From the NCBI RefSeq assembly GCF_014189455.1, contig NZ_CP050296.1:2972001-3036000 (forward strand): a stretch of DNA of 64,000 bases. The letters run 5' to 3'. A model generated the notes under the pieces. It searched no databases and was not told the DNA's origin. It saw only the letters and a list, made by a program, of their open reading frames with translations. Shown here one piece after another: positions 9,502 through 18,674 of this stretch (position 1 is its first letter; the number at the start of each line of letters is the position of its first letter). This DNA comes from Mesorhizobium huakuii. Lineage in GTDB: Bacteria; Pseudomonadota; Alphaproteobacteria; Rhizobiales; Rhizobiaceae. The position numbers and the translations under genes were made by a program.

Positions 9502-11358
9502 TTGACACTCCAAGCCCCCAAACAAAAAGTCCAGCCCGGCGAGGTCACGGCGGTGCTCCGCCGCATCCTCGCTGAAAATGGCGATGAATATCGCTGGACC
9601 TATGTCGTTGCCGTCACCTGCTTGCTGATTGTTTCCGGCACCACTGCCTTCACGGCGTGGATCATGGCCCCGATGATCAACCAGATCTTCTACGAACGGC
9701 GCGGCGATATGATCGTCTGGATCTGCGCCGGTTTCATGGGAGCCTCCCTGCTGCGCGGCTTCGCCGGTTACGGCCAGGCCGTGGCGTTGGCCAAGATCGG
9801 CAACAATCTGGTCGCGCGCTACCAGAAGCGCAGCTTCGACCATCTGATGAAGCTCGGCGTCAACTTCTTCAACGATACACGTTCCGGTCGGCTGGCGGCA
9901 CAGGTCAGCGAGAATGTCGGCGGCGTCCGCGATCTGCTGTCGCTGACACTGACCTCCATCAGCCGCGACGCGGTCACGCTGGTCGCCCTCGTCGGCGTCA
10001 TGATCTACCAGGATCCGGTGTTGTCGCTCAGCTCGCTGCTGATCGGGCCGCCGCTGATCTGGGCCGTCGTCTACATCACCCGGCGACTGCGGCGTATCAA
10101 CCGGGAATCCGTGCTGATCAACTCGCGGCTGAACGGGTCCGTGCAGGAGGCCACGCAAGGCATCGCCATCGTCAAGGCCTTCACCCTGGAGGACGAGCTG
10201 GCGCGCCGCATCGGCATCATGGCTGATACGGCCGAGCAGCGTAACAACAAGATCGCCCGCGTCGCGGAGCGGCTGTCGCCGATTTCCGAGATTCTGGGCG
10301 GTCTCGCCATTACCTCCGTGCTTGCCTATTCCGGCTACCGGGCACTGGTGCTTGGACAACCACCGGGCGCGGTGTTTTCCTTCATCACCGCGCTGATCAT
10401 GGCCTACGATCCGGCAAGACGCCTGGCGCGCACGCAGGTCGGGATGGAACGTGCGCTGGTCAACGCGCGCATGATCTACGAGTTGCTCGACCTGGAGCCG
10501 AAACAGGGCGATGCCCCCGACGCTGTCGAGGCCAGGATCACCACTGGCGAGGTGCGCTTCGACAATGTGACGTTCGGCTACAACGCCGACATGCCGGTGC
10601 TGAGGAACCTGAGCTTTACCGCCGCGGCCGGCAAGGTCACCGCCATCGTCGGCGCATCGGGCGCCGGCAAGTCGACGATGGTGGCGCTCTTGCAGCGCTT
10701 CTACGACGTCGACCAGGGCAGCATCGAGGTCGATGGCCAGGACATCTCGAAGGTGACCAAGCATTCGCTGCGCCAGTCGATCGCCTATGTGGCGCAGGCG
10801 CCCTATCTGTTCGAGGGCACGATCCGCGACAACATCCGCTACGGTCGGCTGTCGGCCACGGACGCCGAGATCGAGCAGGCGGCGAAACAGGCGGCAGCCG
10901 ATGAGTTCATCCGCCAGCAGCCGCAAGGTTACGACACGCCGGTCGGCGAAGGCGGCTCGACGCTGTCGGGCGGCCAGCGCCAGCGCGTCTCGATCGCCCG
11001 CGCCATCGTGCGTCAGGCGCCGATCCTGCTGCTCGACGAGGCGACCTCGGCGCTCGACAATGAGGCGGAGGCGCGCGTCCAGGAGGCGCTGGCCCATGTC
11101 ATGCAAGGCCGCACGACGATCGTCATAGCGCATCGGCTGTCGACGGTGGTCAATGCCGACCACATCATCGTGCTGGAAGAGGGACGGTTGGTCGAGGAAG
11201 GCACCCATGCGACGCTGATGGCTGACCCGGACAGCATCTATGCCCGCTTCCACCGCATACAGGGCGTCAAGGGTCTGGGGCTTGTCGACGACAGCGTATC
11301 GATCCAGACTTCGTCCAAGGACTTTGAGACGCGGAACATCGCCCGGAGCACGGCATGA
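9502..11358 (+). CDS. MsbA-type ABC transporter, fused permease and ATPase
   Basis: A 618-residue half-transporter with an N-terminal six-helix exporter domain (about residues 35-330) and an ATPase domain with Walker [11 protein letters not shown]-loop [11 protein letters not shown], signature LSGGQRQR, Walker [13 protein letters not shown] and the H-loop IAHRLST. It would work as a homodimer in the inner membrane. Homologs are called MsbA/LptB-like or multidrug exporters; the substrate cannot be read from sequence. The TTG at 9502 is the best in-frame start before the first helix, with GAGGCGG about 25 bases before, so the exact start is uncertain. The stop overlaps dapB by four bases. Confidence 0.9.
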   Translation: MTLQAPKQKVQPGEVTAVLRRILAENGDEYRWTYVVAVTCLLIVSGTTAFTAWIMAPMINQIFYERRGDMIVWICAGFMGASLLRGFAGYGQAVALAKIGNNLVARYQKRSFDHLMKLGVNFFNDTRSGRLAAQVSENVGGVRDLLSLTLTSISRDAVTLVALVGVMIYQDPVLSLSSLLIGPPLIWAVVYITRRLRRINRESVLINSRLNGSVQEATQGIAIVKAFTLEDELARRIGIMADTAEQRNNKIARVAERLSPISEILGGLAITSVLAYSGYRALVLGQPPGAVFSFITALIMAYDPARRLARTQVGMERALVNARMIYELLDLEPKQGDAPDAVEARITTGEVRFDNVTFGYNADMPVLRNLSFTAAAGKVTAIVGASGAGKSTMVALLQRFYDVDQGSIEVDGQDISKVTKHSLRQSIAYVAQAPYLFEGTIRDNIRYGRLSATDAEIEQAAKQAAADEFIRQQPQGYDTPVGEGGSTLSGGQRQRVSIARAIVRQAPILLLDEATSALDNEAEARVQEALAHVMQGRTTIVIAHRLSTVVNADHIIVLEEGRLVEEGTHATLMADPDSIYARFHRIQGVKGLGLVDDSVSIQTSSKDFETRNIARSTA

Positions 11359-12197
11359 GCGAGACATCGGCAACCGGCAAGCCGGCAAGCGATATGGGCC
11401 TTGTGGTGGTCGGTGCCGCCGGCCGCATGGGCCAGACGCTGGTCCGCGCCATCCATACCATCCCCGGCGCGCGCGTCATCGGCGCGGTCGAGCGCGCGGA
11501 CTCACCTCATCTGGGCAAGGATGCCGGCGAGCTGGCAGGCATCGGCATCATCAATGTGCCGATATCAGACGATCCGCTGCCGATCTTCGCCAAGGCCGAT
11601 GGCGTCCTCGATTTCACCACGCCGGCCTCGTCAGTCGAATTCGCCGGCTATGCGGCGCAGGCGCGCATCGTCCATGTCATCGGCACCACCGGCTGTTCGG
11701 CCGACGACAATGCCAAGATCGCGGCCGCGGCGCGCCACGCGACGATCGTCAAGTCGGGCAATATGAGCCTCGGCGTCAACCTGCTGGCGGTGCTGGTCGA
11801 ACAGGCGGCACGCGCGCTCGATGCCGACGATTTCGACATCGAGATCCTCGAAATGCATCACAAGCACAAGGTCGACGCACCATCGGGCACCGCATTGCTG
11901 CTCGGCGAGGCCGCCGCCGCCGGGCGCGGCATCGCGCTGGCCGGCAATGACGTGCGTTCACGCGACGGCCATACCGGCGTGCGAAAAACCGGCACGATCG
12001 GCTTCGCCACGCTGCGCGGTGGTTCGGTCGTCGGCGACCACAGCGTCATCCTGGCCGGCACCGGCGAGCGCATCACGCTGTCCCACCATGCCGAGGACCG
12101 CGCCATCTTCGCTCGCGGCGCCGTCAAGGCGGCCCTTTGGGCCCGTGGCAAGAAGCCGGGACTGTATTCGATGCGGGACGTGCTCGGCCTGAGCTGA
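11355..12197 (+). CDS. dapB: 4-hydroxy-tetrahydrodipicolinate reductase DapB
   Basis: A 280-residue enzyme of lysine and diaminopimelate biosynthesis, reducing the cyclic product of DapA with NAD(P)H. The N-terminal cofactor loop [13 protein letters not shown] and the catalytic/substrate motif [15 protein letters not shown] are both present, as are DFTTPASS and the C-terminal SREGLYSM-like end. Start ATG 11355 overlaps the ABC transporter stop (ATGA). The roughly 13-residue N-terminal extension before the Rossmann strand is common in rhizobia. Confidence 0.97.
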   Translation: MSETSATGKPASDMGLVVVGAAGRMGQTLVRAIHTIPGARVIGAVERADSPHLGKDAGELAGIGIINVPISDDPLPIFAKADGVLDFTTPASSVEFAGYAAQARIVHVIGTTGCSADDNAKIAAAARHATIVKSGNMSLGVNLLAVLVEQAARALDADDFDIEILEMHHKHKVDAPSGTALLLGEAAAAGRGIALAGNDVRSRDGHTGVRKTGTIGFATLRGGSVVGDHSVILAGTGERITLSHHAEDRAIFARGAVKAALWARGKKPGLYSMRDVLGLS

Positions 12198-12227
12198 GCA
12201 AATCACAACCAGCTAGTAGGAGCAAAA

Positions 12228-12848
12228 ATGTCGAGAACCCTCGTGCTCGTGCGCCATGGCCAGAGCGAATGGAATTTGAAGAACCTGTTCACCGGCTGGC
12301 GTGATGTCGACCTGACCGAGCAGGGCCATGCCGAGGCCAAGGCCGCCGGCCAGAAACTCAAGGCGCGTGGCCTGAAGTTCGACATCGCCTTCACCTCGGC
12401 GCTGACCCGGGCGCAAAAAACCTGCCAGCACATTCTCGACGCGGTCGGCCAGAGCGATCTGAAGACCATCCGCGACCAGGCGCTCAACGAGCGCGACTAT
12501 GGCGACCTTTCCGGCCTCAACAAGGACGATGCCCGCAAGAAGTGGGGCGAGGAGCAGGTGCATGTCTGGCGCCGCTCCTACGACGTGCCGCCGCCCGGCG
12601 GCGAAAGCCTGAAGGACACCGGCGCGCGCGTCTGGCCCTATTATCTGCATGACATGCAGTCGCACGTGCTGCGCGGCGGCACCGTGCTGGTCGCCGCCCA
12701 CGGCAACTCGCTGCGCGCGCTGATCATGGCGCTCGACGGCAAGTCGGGCGAGGAGATCGTCAAGCTGGAACTCGGCACCGGCGTGCCGGTCATCTACCAG
12801 CTCAACGCCGATTCGACCGTGGCGTCGAAGGAAGTGCTGGAGGGCTAA
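12228..12848 (+). CDS. gpmA: 2,3-bisphosphoglycerate-dependent phosphoglycerate mutase
   Basis: A 206-residue glycolytic mutase interconverting 3- and 2-phosphoglycerate. Catalytic motifs: [10 protein letters not shown] (phosphohistidine), [32 protein letters not shown] and [11 protein letters not shown]. This is the shortened rhizobial form lacking the C-terminal tail segment of the 250-residue enteric enzyme. A good ribosome binding site (AGGAG) sits nine bases before ATG 12228. A palindromic rhizobial repeat begins at its stop codon. Confidence 0.96.
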   Translation: MSRTLVLVRHGQSEWNLKNLFTGWRDVDLTEQGHAEAKAAGQKLKARGLKFDIAFTSALTRAQKTCQHILDAVGQSDLKTIRDQALNERDYGDLSGLNKDDARKKWGEEQVHVWRRSYDVPPPGGESLKDTGARVWPYYLHDMQSHVLRGGTVLVAAHGNSLRALIMALDGKSGEEIVKLELGTGVPVIYQLNADSTVASKEVLEG

Positions 12849-12897
12849 AGCAATTCCAGGAAAAGTGTGTGCGGTTTTCCGTCCGGAATTGCGTCAA
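12849..12897. repeat. Palindromic intergenic repeat, family A copy 1
   Basis: Begins one base after the gpmA stop. The outer arms CAATTCC and GGAATTG and inner arms GGAAAA and TTTTCC form an imperfect hairpin. Closely similar copies lie at 21447-21496, 30787-30876 and 39717-39775, all intergenic or at gene ends. It resembles rhizobial intergenic palindromic elements; it may also act as a 3' stabilising hairpin for gpmA. Confidence 0.8.
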
Positions 12898-13050
12898 GCA
12901 GAGAGTCCAAGCTTGCTGAGCCGGCAAGCGGAAGTCTGGGCTCCGGCTGGGACATGCGCCTTTGCCAAGGCCGGGATTCCAGCTTTCGGCGGCATGGTCC
13001 AAAAAGCGCGTTGACAGCAATCGCTTGCCCGCTTACATGAGCCCGCACCA

Positions 13051-13135
13051 GCCCAGATGGCGGAATTGGTAGACGCGCACGGTTCAGGTCCGTGTTCCGC
13101 AAGGAGTGGAGGTTCGAGTCCTCTTCTGGGCACCA
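13051..13135 (+). tRNA. tRNA-Leu(CAG)
   Basis: An 85-nt tRNA with encoded CCA. The acceptor stem GCCCAGA (13051-13057) pairs with TCTGGGC (13125-13131), followed by ACCA. D-loop GGCGGAATTGGTAGACG, anticodon loop TTCAGGT with anticodon CAG at 13085-13087, a long class II variable arm (TTCCGCAAGGAGT region) and the T-loop GGTTCGAGTCC are all in place. The long variable arm and anticodon define leucine. Confidence 0.98.
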
Positions 13136-13177
13136 AATTCCCGTTTCGAACCGTTCTTTGGTTCAGAGACCCCTGAG

Positions 13178-13204
13178 AAAAAGCCCGGCTTGTCCGGGCT
13201 TTTT
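13178..13204 (+). terminator. Rho-independent terminator after tRNA-Leu
   Basis: Stem AAAAAGCCCGG / CCGGGCTTTTT around a 5-base loop, with a following T-rich tract. It lies 43 bases after the tRNA and would end its transcript. Because the A/T flanks are symmetrical it could also work on the minus strand. Confidence 0.9.
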
Positions 13205-13239
13205 CTTTGTCCGGCATGTCGGCGTTGTCCGGTGCCCGA

Positions 13240-13257
13240 CTGTCAGCGAATTGACAG
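13240..13257. promoter_or_regulatory. Perfect inverted repeat upstream of cytochrome b561 gene
   Basis: CTGTCA-GCGAAT-TGACAG, an 18-base perfect palindrome with a 6-base centre, 170 bases before the cytochrome b561 start. A related arrangement of TGTCA/TGACA half sites occurs at 19606-19631, in front of the FMN-binding-protein operon at the other end of the same locus. It may be an operator for a shared regulator, perhaps the response regulator at 14405, but this is inference. Confidence 0.4.
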
Positions 13258-13426
13258 GTTCCTCCGGCCAATGTCCCGCCAGATCACGATCGCCAAAGCC
13301 CGATTCCAGAACCGCTCTCGTCGGACGAACCGCCGCTGCCTCCTCGATTGCGGTCGAAAGGGCCGCCCGACAAAGCTTTGACATGATCGCGGCTAGTTTA
13401 AAAACATTCAAAACTGGAATTCGCGG

Positions 13427-13969
13427 ATGAATCCTACCTACACAAGCGCCCAGAAGGCCATGCATTGGGCCGTGTTTCTGCTGGTTATCGGCCTTTACGG
13501 CCTGACTTATGTCGCGGATATCTTTCCACGCAACGACCCTGGCCGGGCGCTCGTCTGGTGGTTCCACATCTCGTTTGGGATGCTGCTGTTCGCGCTGGTC
13601 GTCATCCGTATTGGCCTGCGCCTGGCCTTGGGAACGCCGGGGCTGCCGCAGGAAATGTCGGAGCTGGAACGATGGGTGGCCAAGGTCGCGCATCTCGTGC
13701 TTTACGGGCTGCTTGTCGCCATTCCGGTCCTTGGCGTCCTGGTGACCTGGTACCGGGGCGACGCCTTGAGCTTCTTCGGCCTCTTCACCATTCCGGCTCC
13801 GGTGTCTCCCGACAGCGCCACGGCCCGATCCATCAGGGAACTGCACAGCCTCTGCGCCAATCTGATCCTCATCCTTGCCGGACTGCATGCGGCGGCTGCG
13901 CTCTGGCATCATTATGTCCGCAAGGACGACGTGCTCAAGCGAATGCTGCCGGGGACAAGTGGCTCCTGA
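13427..13969 (+). CDS. Cytochrome b561 family protein
   Basis: A 180-residue four-helix inner-membrane diheme cytochrome b. Candidate heme ligands are H13 (KAMHWAV), H47 (WWFHISFGM), H140 (RELHSLC) and H154 (AGLHAAA), one or two per helix as in bacterial CybB-type b561. Such proteins move electrons between the quinone pool and periplasmic partners. It starts the plus-strand half of a redox locus: a PepSY protein and two-component system follow. The preceding 220 bases hold no gene but contain the palindrome at 13240. Start ATG 13427 has a weak site (GCGG). Confidence 0.9.
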   Translation: MNPTYTSAQKAMHWAVFLLVIGLYGLTYVADIFPRNDPGRALVWWFHISFGMLLFALVVIRIGLRLALGTPGLPQEMSELERWVAKVAHLVLYGLLVAIPVLGVLVTWYRGDALSFFGLFTIPAPVSPDSATARSIRELHSLCANLILILAGLHAAAALWHHYVRKDDVLKRMLPGTSGS

Positions 13970-14077
13970 TCACCAGTCAAACGCTGGCGGCCCGATGCCC
14001 TTTGTCGTGTTTCCGGACCAGCGACTGACCAGATGACGAGCCGGATTGAAACACAAGGTCTGCTATATGGCCTTTGG

Positions 14078-14405
14078 ATGAAACCGATACTGAAACGTTT
14101 GGCGATGGCGAGCCTGGTCGGCCTTGTCCTGCTTCGACCGCTCCACGCCCGCGCGGACGAGGATGACGACGGCGATCACGACCGGGCGCGGGACCTTTAC
14201 GAGCGCGGGGGAAATAAAGGGCCTGTCCAACATCCTGGGCGTGGTTCACGCCGAAGCTCCCGGCGACATCGTGGCTCTCGATTTTATCCGGATAGGCGAC
14301 CGGTGGGTCTATCGGTTCCAGGTCGTTGCCGCTGACGGACGCCGCAGGATCGTCGACGTGGACGCCGGCGCCGGAGTGCTGATGCGCGGCAGGGGCGGTG
14401 ACTGA
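14078..14405 (+). pseudogene. Secreted PepSY-domain protein interrupted by a frameshift
   Basis: From ATG 14078 the frame encodes a signal peptide (MKPILKRLAMASLVGLVLL... ARA) and an acidic stretch (DEDDDGDHDRARDLYERG), then goes out of phase at the run of five G at 14207-14211. The PepSY continuation lies in another frame: GEIKGLSNILGVVHAEAPGD, IRIGDRWVYRFQVV and VDVDAGAGVL, ending at TGA 14403-14405. Removing one G gives a continuous protein of about 108 residues ending with the next gene's ATGA overlap. PepSY proteins of this kind often sit next to b-type cytochromes or two-component systems. Either a sequencing error or a true disruption. Confidence 0.85.
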
Positions 14406-15070
14406 TGAAGATACTCCTTGCCGAGGATGAACCCCGTATCGCCGGCGACATAGCGGCGGTGCTCAAGGCCGCGGGAATGGCCGTCGACACCGTGCGCGAC
14501 GGAGAAGCCGCGTGGTTCGCGGGTGACGTCGAGAACTACGACGCAGCGATCCTCGATCTTGGATTGCCGAAACTCGATGGCCTGACGGTGCTGAAGCGCT
14601 GGCGGGCCAATACGCGCCGCTTTCCCGTCCTGATCCTGACGGCGCGGGGCCTTTGGACCGAGCGCGTCGAAGGCATAAATGCCGGCGCCGACGACTACCT
14701 GCCCAAGCCGTTCGAAATGGACGAGCTGCTGGCGCGGCTGCGCGCGATCCTGCGTCGTTCAACGGGCCAGGCGGCACCGGTGCTGAAATCCGGACCGCTG
14801 CTTCTCGACACGCGCCAGATGCGCATTTCGCTGCGCGGCGTTCCCGTCGCACTGTCGCCGCTGGAATACCGGCTGATGGCGTTCCTGATGCATCATGCCG
14901 GGCGCGTGGTGGCGCCGACCGAGCTCGCCGAGCATCTCTATGATTCCGGCAATGATCGCGATCCGAACGCAATCGAGGTCATAGTCGCGCGCCTGCGCCG
15001 CAAGCTCGGCAACGACGTGATCGAGACACGGCGCGGGTTCGGGTATTTCGTGCCCGACGAGCCGTCCTGA
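14405..15070 (+). CDS. OmpR/PhoP-family response regulator
   Basis: A 221-residue regulator. Receiver domain: acidic pocket E7, D8, phospho-acceptor D51 in DLGLPKLDGL, T79 and K101 in LPKPFEMDELLARL. C-terminal winged helix ends with DPNAIEVIVARLRRKLG and RRGFGYF, the DNA-contact and wing signatures of the PhoB/OmpR type. Starts at ATG overlapping the PepSY stop and shares the last base of its stop with the kinase ATG (TGATG), so PepSY, regulator and kinase are one translational unit. Likely controls the neighbouring redox genes; the ligand is unknown. Confidence 0.93.
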   Translation: MKILLAEDEPRIAGDIAAVLKAAGMAVDTVRDGEAAWFAGDVENYDAAILDLGLPKLDGLTVLKRWRANTRRFPVLILTARGLWTERVEGINAGADDYLPKPFEMDELLARLRAILRRSTGQAAPVLKSGPLLLDTRQMRISLRGVPVALSPLEYRLMAFLMHHAGRVVAPTELAEHLYDSGNDRDPNAIEVIVARLRRKLGNDVIETRRGFGYFVPDEPS

Positions 15071-16413
15071 TGGGCAATTCGATCCGCTTCAGGCTCTGGT
15101 CGGCGGCAACCATCTCGATCCTCGTCGCTCTTGCCATCGCGGGGGTCGGGCTGCGCTATCTGTTCGAAAAGAACGTCGAACGACGCATCGTCGGCGAACT
15201 GACCGTCGATCTCAACGAACTGATCGGCGCGACCAGCTTCGCGGCCGACGGCCGGCTGTCGGTCGCGCCGGACCTTACCGACCCGCGTTTCATCAGTCCA
15301 CTGTCTGGTCACTACTGGCAGGTGGAAGACCTGGTCAGCCATAGCCTGGTGCGCTCGCGTTCGTTGTGGGACGCAACGCTTGCGCTGCCCGATCAGGGGG
15401 CGAGCGGCGAACTGAGAAAGATCGAGGAGCTCAAGGGGCCTGGCGGCGAACTCACCGTAGCCGTGGTGCGCACCATAACCGATGCCGACGGCCGGTCGTT
15501 TCGCGCCATCGTGGCGGAAGACCATCACAGCGTCACAGTGTCGGTGCGCGAATATGTCCGCGATCTTGTCCCCGCGCTCGTCCTGCTTGCCGCCGCCCTC
15601 ATGGCGGCCTTCTTCATCCAGATCACCGTTGGCCTCGCGCCGCTGGAAAACCTGAGGGTCGCCGTTCGAAACGTGATCGCGCAGCGAACCGCGCGGCTTG
15701 ACGTGGCGGCGCCGAGCGAGGTGCAGCCGCTCGCCGACGAAATCAACCGCCTGCTCGATGCGCAGGAGAAGGCCCTTGCGCGCGCCCGGTCGCGCGCCAC
15801 CGACCTGGCGCACGGCCTCAAGACGCCACTGCAGGTGCTGTCGGCCGACATCCGGACCTTGCGCGGGAAGGGCGAAACCGAGCTGGCCGACGAGATCGAG
15901 AAGAGCGCCGGAGCGATCCGACGTCATGTCGAGCGGGAACTCGCGCGCGCCCGTCTGGCGCCCGGCGTTTCCGGCAAGGCATCGTGCCGGGTCAGGGAAG
16001 CCGCGGCCGGCGTCATCGCCGTCATCAAGCGCACGCCGGGCGGCAAGCAGCTCTCGTTCCTGATCGACGTCGCGGAGGATTTTGTGGCGCCGGTCGAAGA
16101 AGGCGACCTTTCGGAGATCCTGGGCAATCTGGTGGAGAACGCGGCGCGCTTCGCAAGATCCTCGGTTCAGGTCAATGCGTGGGCAAGCGAGGGCGAGGTG
16201 TCGATCGCCGTCGCCGATGACGGCCCGGGCATCCCTGATGCGGACCGGGAATCCGCACTGTCACGCGGCGTGCAGCTGGACAGCAAGGGCGGCAGCAGCG
16301 GGCTGGGCCTGGCCATCGTCTCGGACATTGTCGAAGCCTATGGCGGACGCCTGACGATGACCAACGCCGATCCGGGCCTGGTGGTGACCATAGCCTTGCC
16401 CCGGCACGGCTGA
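15070..16413 (+). CDS. Sensor histidine kinase (PhoQ-like layout)
   Basis: A 447-residue kinase: first helix about residues 11-30, a periplasmic sensor loop to about 165, second helix about 166-188, HAMP-like linker, dimerisation domain with H248 in DLAHGLKTPLQVL, and an ATPase domain with N353/N357 (GNLVENAARF), DDGPGIPD (383-390) and SGLGLAIV. All catalytic boxes are intact. The H-box DLAHGLKTPL is that of the PhoQ/FeuQ type. Paired with the response regulator just upstream. It ends 7 bases before the convergent FNR-fusion gene. Confidence 0.93.
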   Translation: MGNSIRFRLWSAATISILVALAIAGVGLRYLFEKNVERRIVGELTVDLNELIGATSFAADGRLSVAPDLTDPRFISPLSGHYWQVEDLVSHSLVRSRSLWDATLALPDQGASGELRKIEELKGPGGELTVAVVRTITDADGRSFRAIVAEDHHSVTVSVREYVRDLVPALVLLAAALMAAFFIQITVGLAPLENLRVAVRNVIAQRTARLDVAAPSEVQPLADEINRLLDAQEKALARARSRATDLAHGLKTPLQVLSADIRTLRGKGETELADEIEKSAGAIRRHVERELARARLAPGVSGKASCRVREAAAGVIAVIKRTPGGKQLSFLIDVAEDFVAPVEEGDLSEILGNLVENAARFARSSVQVNAWASEGEVSIAVADDGPGIPDADRESALSRGVQLDSKGGSSGLGLAIVSDIVEAYGGRLTMTNADPGLVVTIALPRHG

Positions 16414-16420
16414 CCGACGC

Positions 16421-17931
16421 TCAGGCAAAGCCGGGGAAATAGTCGACCTTTATCTTCGAACGGCGAACGCCCATGGCCAGCAGCGTGTCGCGCAGCGCCT
16501 TGACCATGGCCTGGGGCCCGGAAATGTAGAAGGTCCGCCCCAGATAGTCGGGGATGGCGAGGCGCACTAGGCGCGCGTCGATGTAGCCGGGATACTGGCC
16601 GCGCTCGGCCCCCGAGCCACGGCAAACACCGTCCTGATGCCCAGTTCCCGCCTCGCCTCGCCGAGCACATCGCGATAGGCGATGTCCTGCCGGGTCTCGG
16701 CTCCGTAGAGGACGACGATCGGCCGCTTTTCACGGCTGTCGATGAGATATTGCAGCATCGAGCGGAATGGCGTGATGCCGATGCCGCCGGCCAGGAAGGC
16801 AATCTTGGTCTCGGGATTGGCCGGCAGGGTGAAGTCGCCGGCCAGTTGGGAGGCGTGGATCGTGCTGCCCGGCTTCATCGTGCCCAGCATTTGCTTGAAG
16901 GCGCTCGATTGCGGGTAGAACTTGACGCCAAGTCGTATGGATTGCTCCGTGGGCGCCGATGCGACCGTGAAATAGCGGCGGTTGCCGCGATTGTCCGATC
17001 GGTCGAGACCAAGCGTCCATTCCAGATACTGGCCGGCCTGGAAGGCAAGCTTTCGCGGTGAGCTGAAGATGAAATCGTATCTGTCTACGGCCGATTGCTC
17101 GATGCGTTCGAGCGTCAGCACGAAACGTCCTTTCGGGCTCACGGCGTAGGCAAAGAGATTGCCGGTCAGAAGCGCCAGTTCCGGTGTGAAATAGAGCGAG
17201 CCGACATGGATGTTGGGCGCGAACAGGAAGCCGACGATGGCGGCGAAGGCGATGCGCGGCCACCGTGTCGTTGGCGCCGTCAGCGGCTCCGTCAGCATCA
17301 CGAAGGCGAAGAACAGCAGCGGCGATGAGCCCAGCGTCTCCGTCAACGCGGTGGCGTATTGCGACGGCTCGGTGGTCGCCAGAATTGTCGCCAGCGCGAC
17401 CACACCGAAGGTGGCGACCAGATCGAGCCGGCGCAGCTTGCGCACGATGAGGATGCCGCCGGCAAGGACGACGGGAAGCAATGGCAAATTGCCGCCCACC
17501 CACCAGGTGGCCGGCTGGTCGAGAAGCAGCGCGGTCAGCGCCACGCCCAGTGCGGCGGGATTGAAGAGGTGTTTCCTGCCGATGGCGAGGATGAACTTGG
17601 ATGAAATCGCCCAGACGCAGGCGAACACCACCGCGCCTATCCCCTTGAGGTCCGTGGCGGCCACCGGATCGAGGATGAGCGCCAGGATGAGAGCTGTGAT
17701 GTAGACCGACTCGTTGTTGGCCGGAACCTTGAAGACGGCGGCAAAAACCCTGTTGGCGATCCAGCAGGCGGCCAGCATCAGCCCCGTCGTGAAGGCGAGC
17801 ATGACCGGATCATGCGGCACGAGTTTGAGGAAGCCGAGCACGAAGGCCGTGCCCAGCAATGCGATCAGATAGTAGAGGACCAGCCGGTACATGGTCTGAT
17901 GGTCGAGAAACCGGTCGATGGTCTTGATCAT
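16421..17931 (-). CDS. NqrB/RnfD-like membrane protein fused to ferredoxin-NAD(P)+ reductase module (frameshifted near the 3' end)
   Basis: From ATG 17931 the first about 240 residues form multiple membrane helices resembling the NqrB/RnfD transmembrane domain (LNPAALGVALTALLL). Then comes an FAD-binding barrel with NRRYFTVASAP and an NAD-binding domain with FLAGGIGITPFRSMLQYL and VVLYGAETRQDIAYRDVL. As read, the frame ends at 16567, but the natural end lies in another phase: after the C5 run at 16609-16613 the sequence continues GQYPGYIDARLVRLAIPDYL, TFYISGPQAMVKALRD, KVDYFPGFA and stops at 16421. One extra base restores about 503 residues. Predicted to carry electrons from NAD(P)H across the membrane to the FMN-binding partner. 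ATGA overlap with apbE. Confidence 0.85.
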
Positions 17932-18671
17932 GGCTGGCAGAAAGCTCCGAAGCCACTCGTCGGCGTAGCTCGACGGTTGCCGTCGACGGCGTAGCCTTCG
18001 AGGCCAGGCGCCTGTTCGAGAAAAAGAATGCCCTCCCGGCCCATGGCGAAGGCGGCGGTGGCGAAACGGTCGGCTTCGAGCACATCCGGCCCGATGACCG
18101 TCAGGCTGACGATTTGGGTGATCGGATCGCCGGTCCCGAGCGGATTGTAGATATGCTGCCCGCGCACATAGGTGCCGGAGGTGGCGACGCCGTGTCCGCG
18201 CGGATAGACGATCTTGATGATCTCTTCGGCATTGAAGGGATTGCGGATGCCGACGCTCCAGTCGAGGCCCGAAGCATTCCTGCCGCGGGACTGGATGTCG
18301 CCGCCCGCCTCGATGAAGAAATCGCCGACGCCGGCCCGCTGAACCATGCCGGCTGCATTGCGGATGGCCCATCCCTTGACGATGCCGGACGGGTCCAGCG
18401 ATCCGTCGGGCTTGCGGATGTCGAAATACCCATCTGTCTGGTCTTTCGTCTGAGCGGCGAGAGCCAGAACTTCCATCATCTCGCCGCTCCAGTCGCGGAT
18501 CGGAAGATCACCCCGGTTGATGGCCGAAATCTCGCTGTCGCTCCTGTAGGTGCTGAAGCGCCGGTCGATGTGCTCGAAATAGTCGAAGACCGTGTCGACA
18601 AGTGCCGCGCCGGAGGCGCCGCCAATGTCGACGGTGATAGGCATGCCCATCAAGATCCTCGTGTCACGCAT
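17928..18671 (-). CDS. apbE: FAD:protein FMN transferase ApbE
   Basis: A 247-residue flavin transferase that attaches FMN covalently to a threonine of partner proteins using FAD and Mg2+. Motifs: MGMPITVDI, the YRSDSEISAINR region, LDPSGIVKGWAI (family D-x-GGIAKG), FFIEAGGDIQSRG, ATSGTYVRG and ADRFATAAFAMG. There is no obvious signal peptide at ATG 18671, unlike many exported ApbE proteins, so an upstream start or cytosolic modification should be considered. Lies three bases after the FMN-binding protein gene, its evident substrate, and overlaps the NqrB-FNR gene. Confidence 0.92.
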   Translation of the reverse strand: MRDTRILMGMPITVDIGGASGAALVDTVFDYFEHIDRRFSTYRSDSEISAINRGDLPIRDWSGEMMEVLALAAQTKDQTDGYFDIRKPDGSLDPSGIVKGWAIRNAAGMVQRAGVGDFFIEAGGDIQSRGRNASGLDWSVGIRNPFNAEEIIKIVYPRGHGVATSGTYVRGQHIYNPLGTGDPITQIVSLTVIGPDVLEADRFATAAFAMGREGILFLEQAPGLEGYAVDGNRRATPTSGFGAFCQP

Positions 18672-18674
18672 GGA

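Noticed and set aside
9346..11388. 680-codon minus-strand frame opposite the ABC transporter
   Set aside because: A long open frame typical of high-G+C antisense; its product shows no domain and the plus strand holds an intact family member.
13163..13912. Minus-strand frame across the b561 gene
   Set aside because: Antisense to a clear cytochrome b561; no ribosome binding site or domain.
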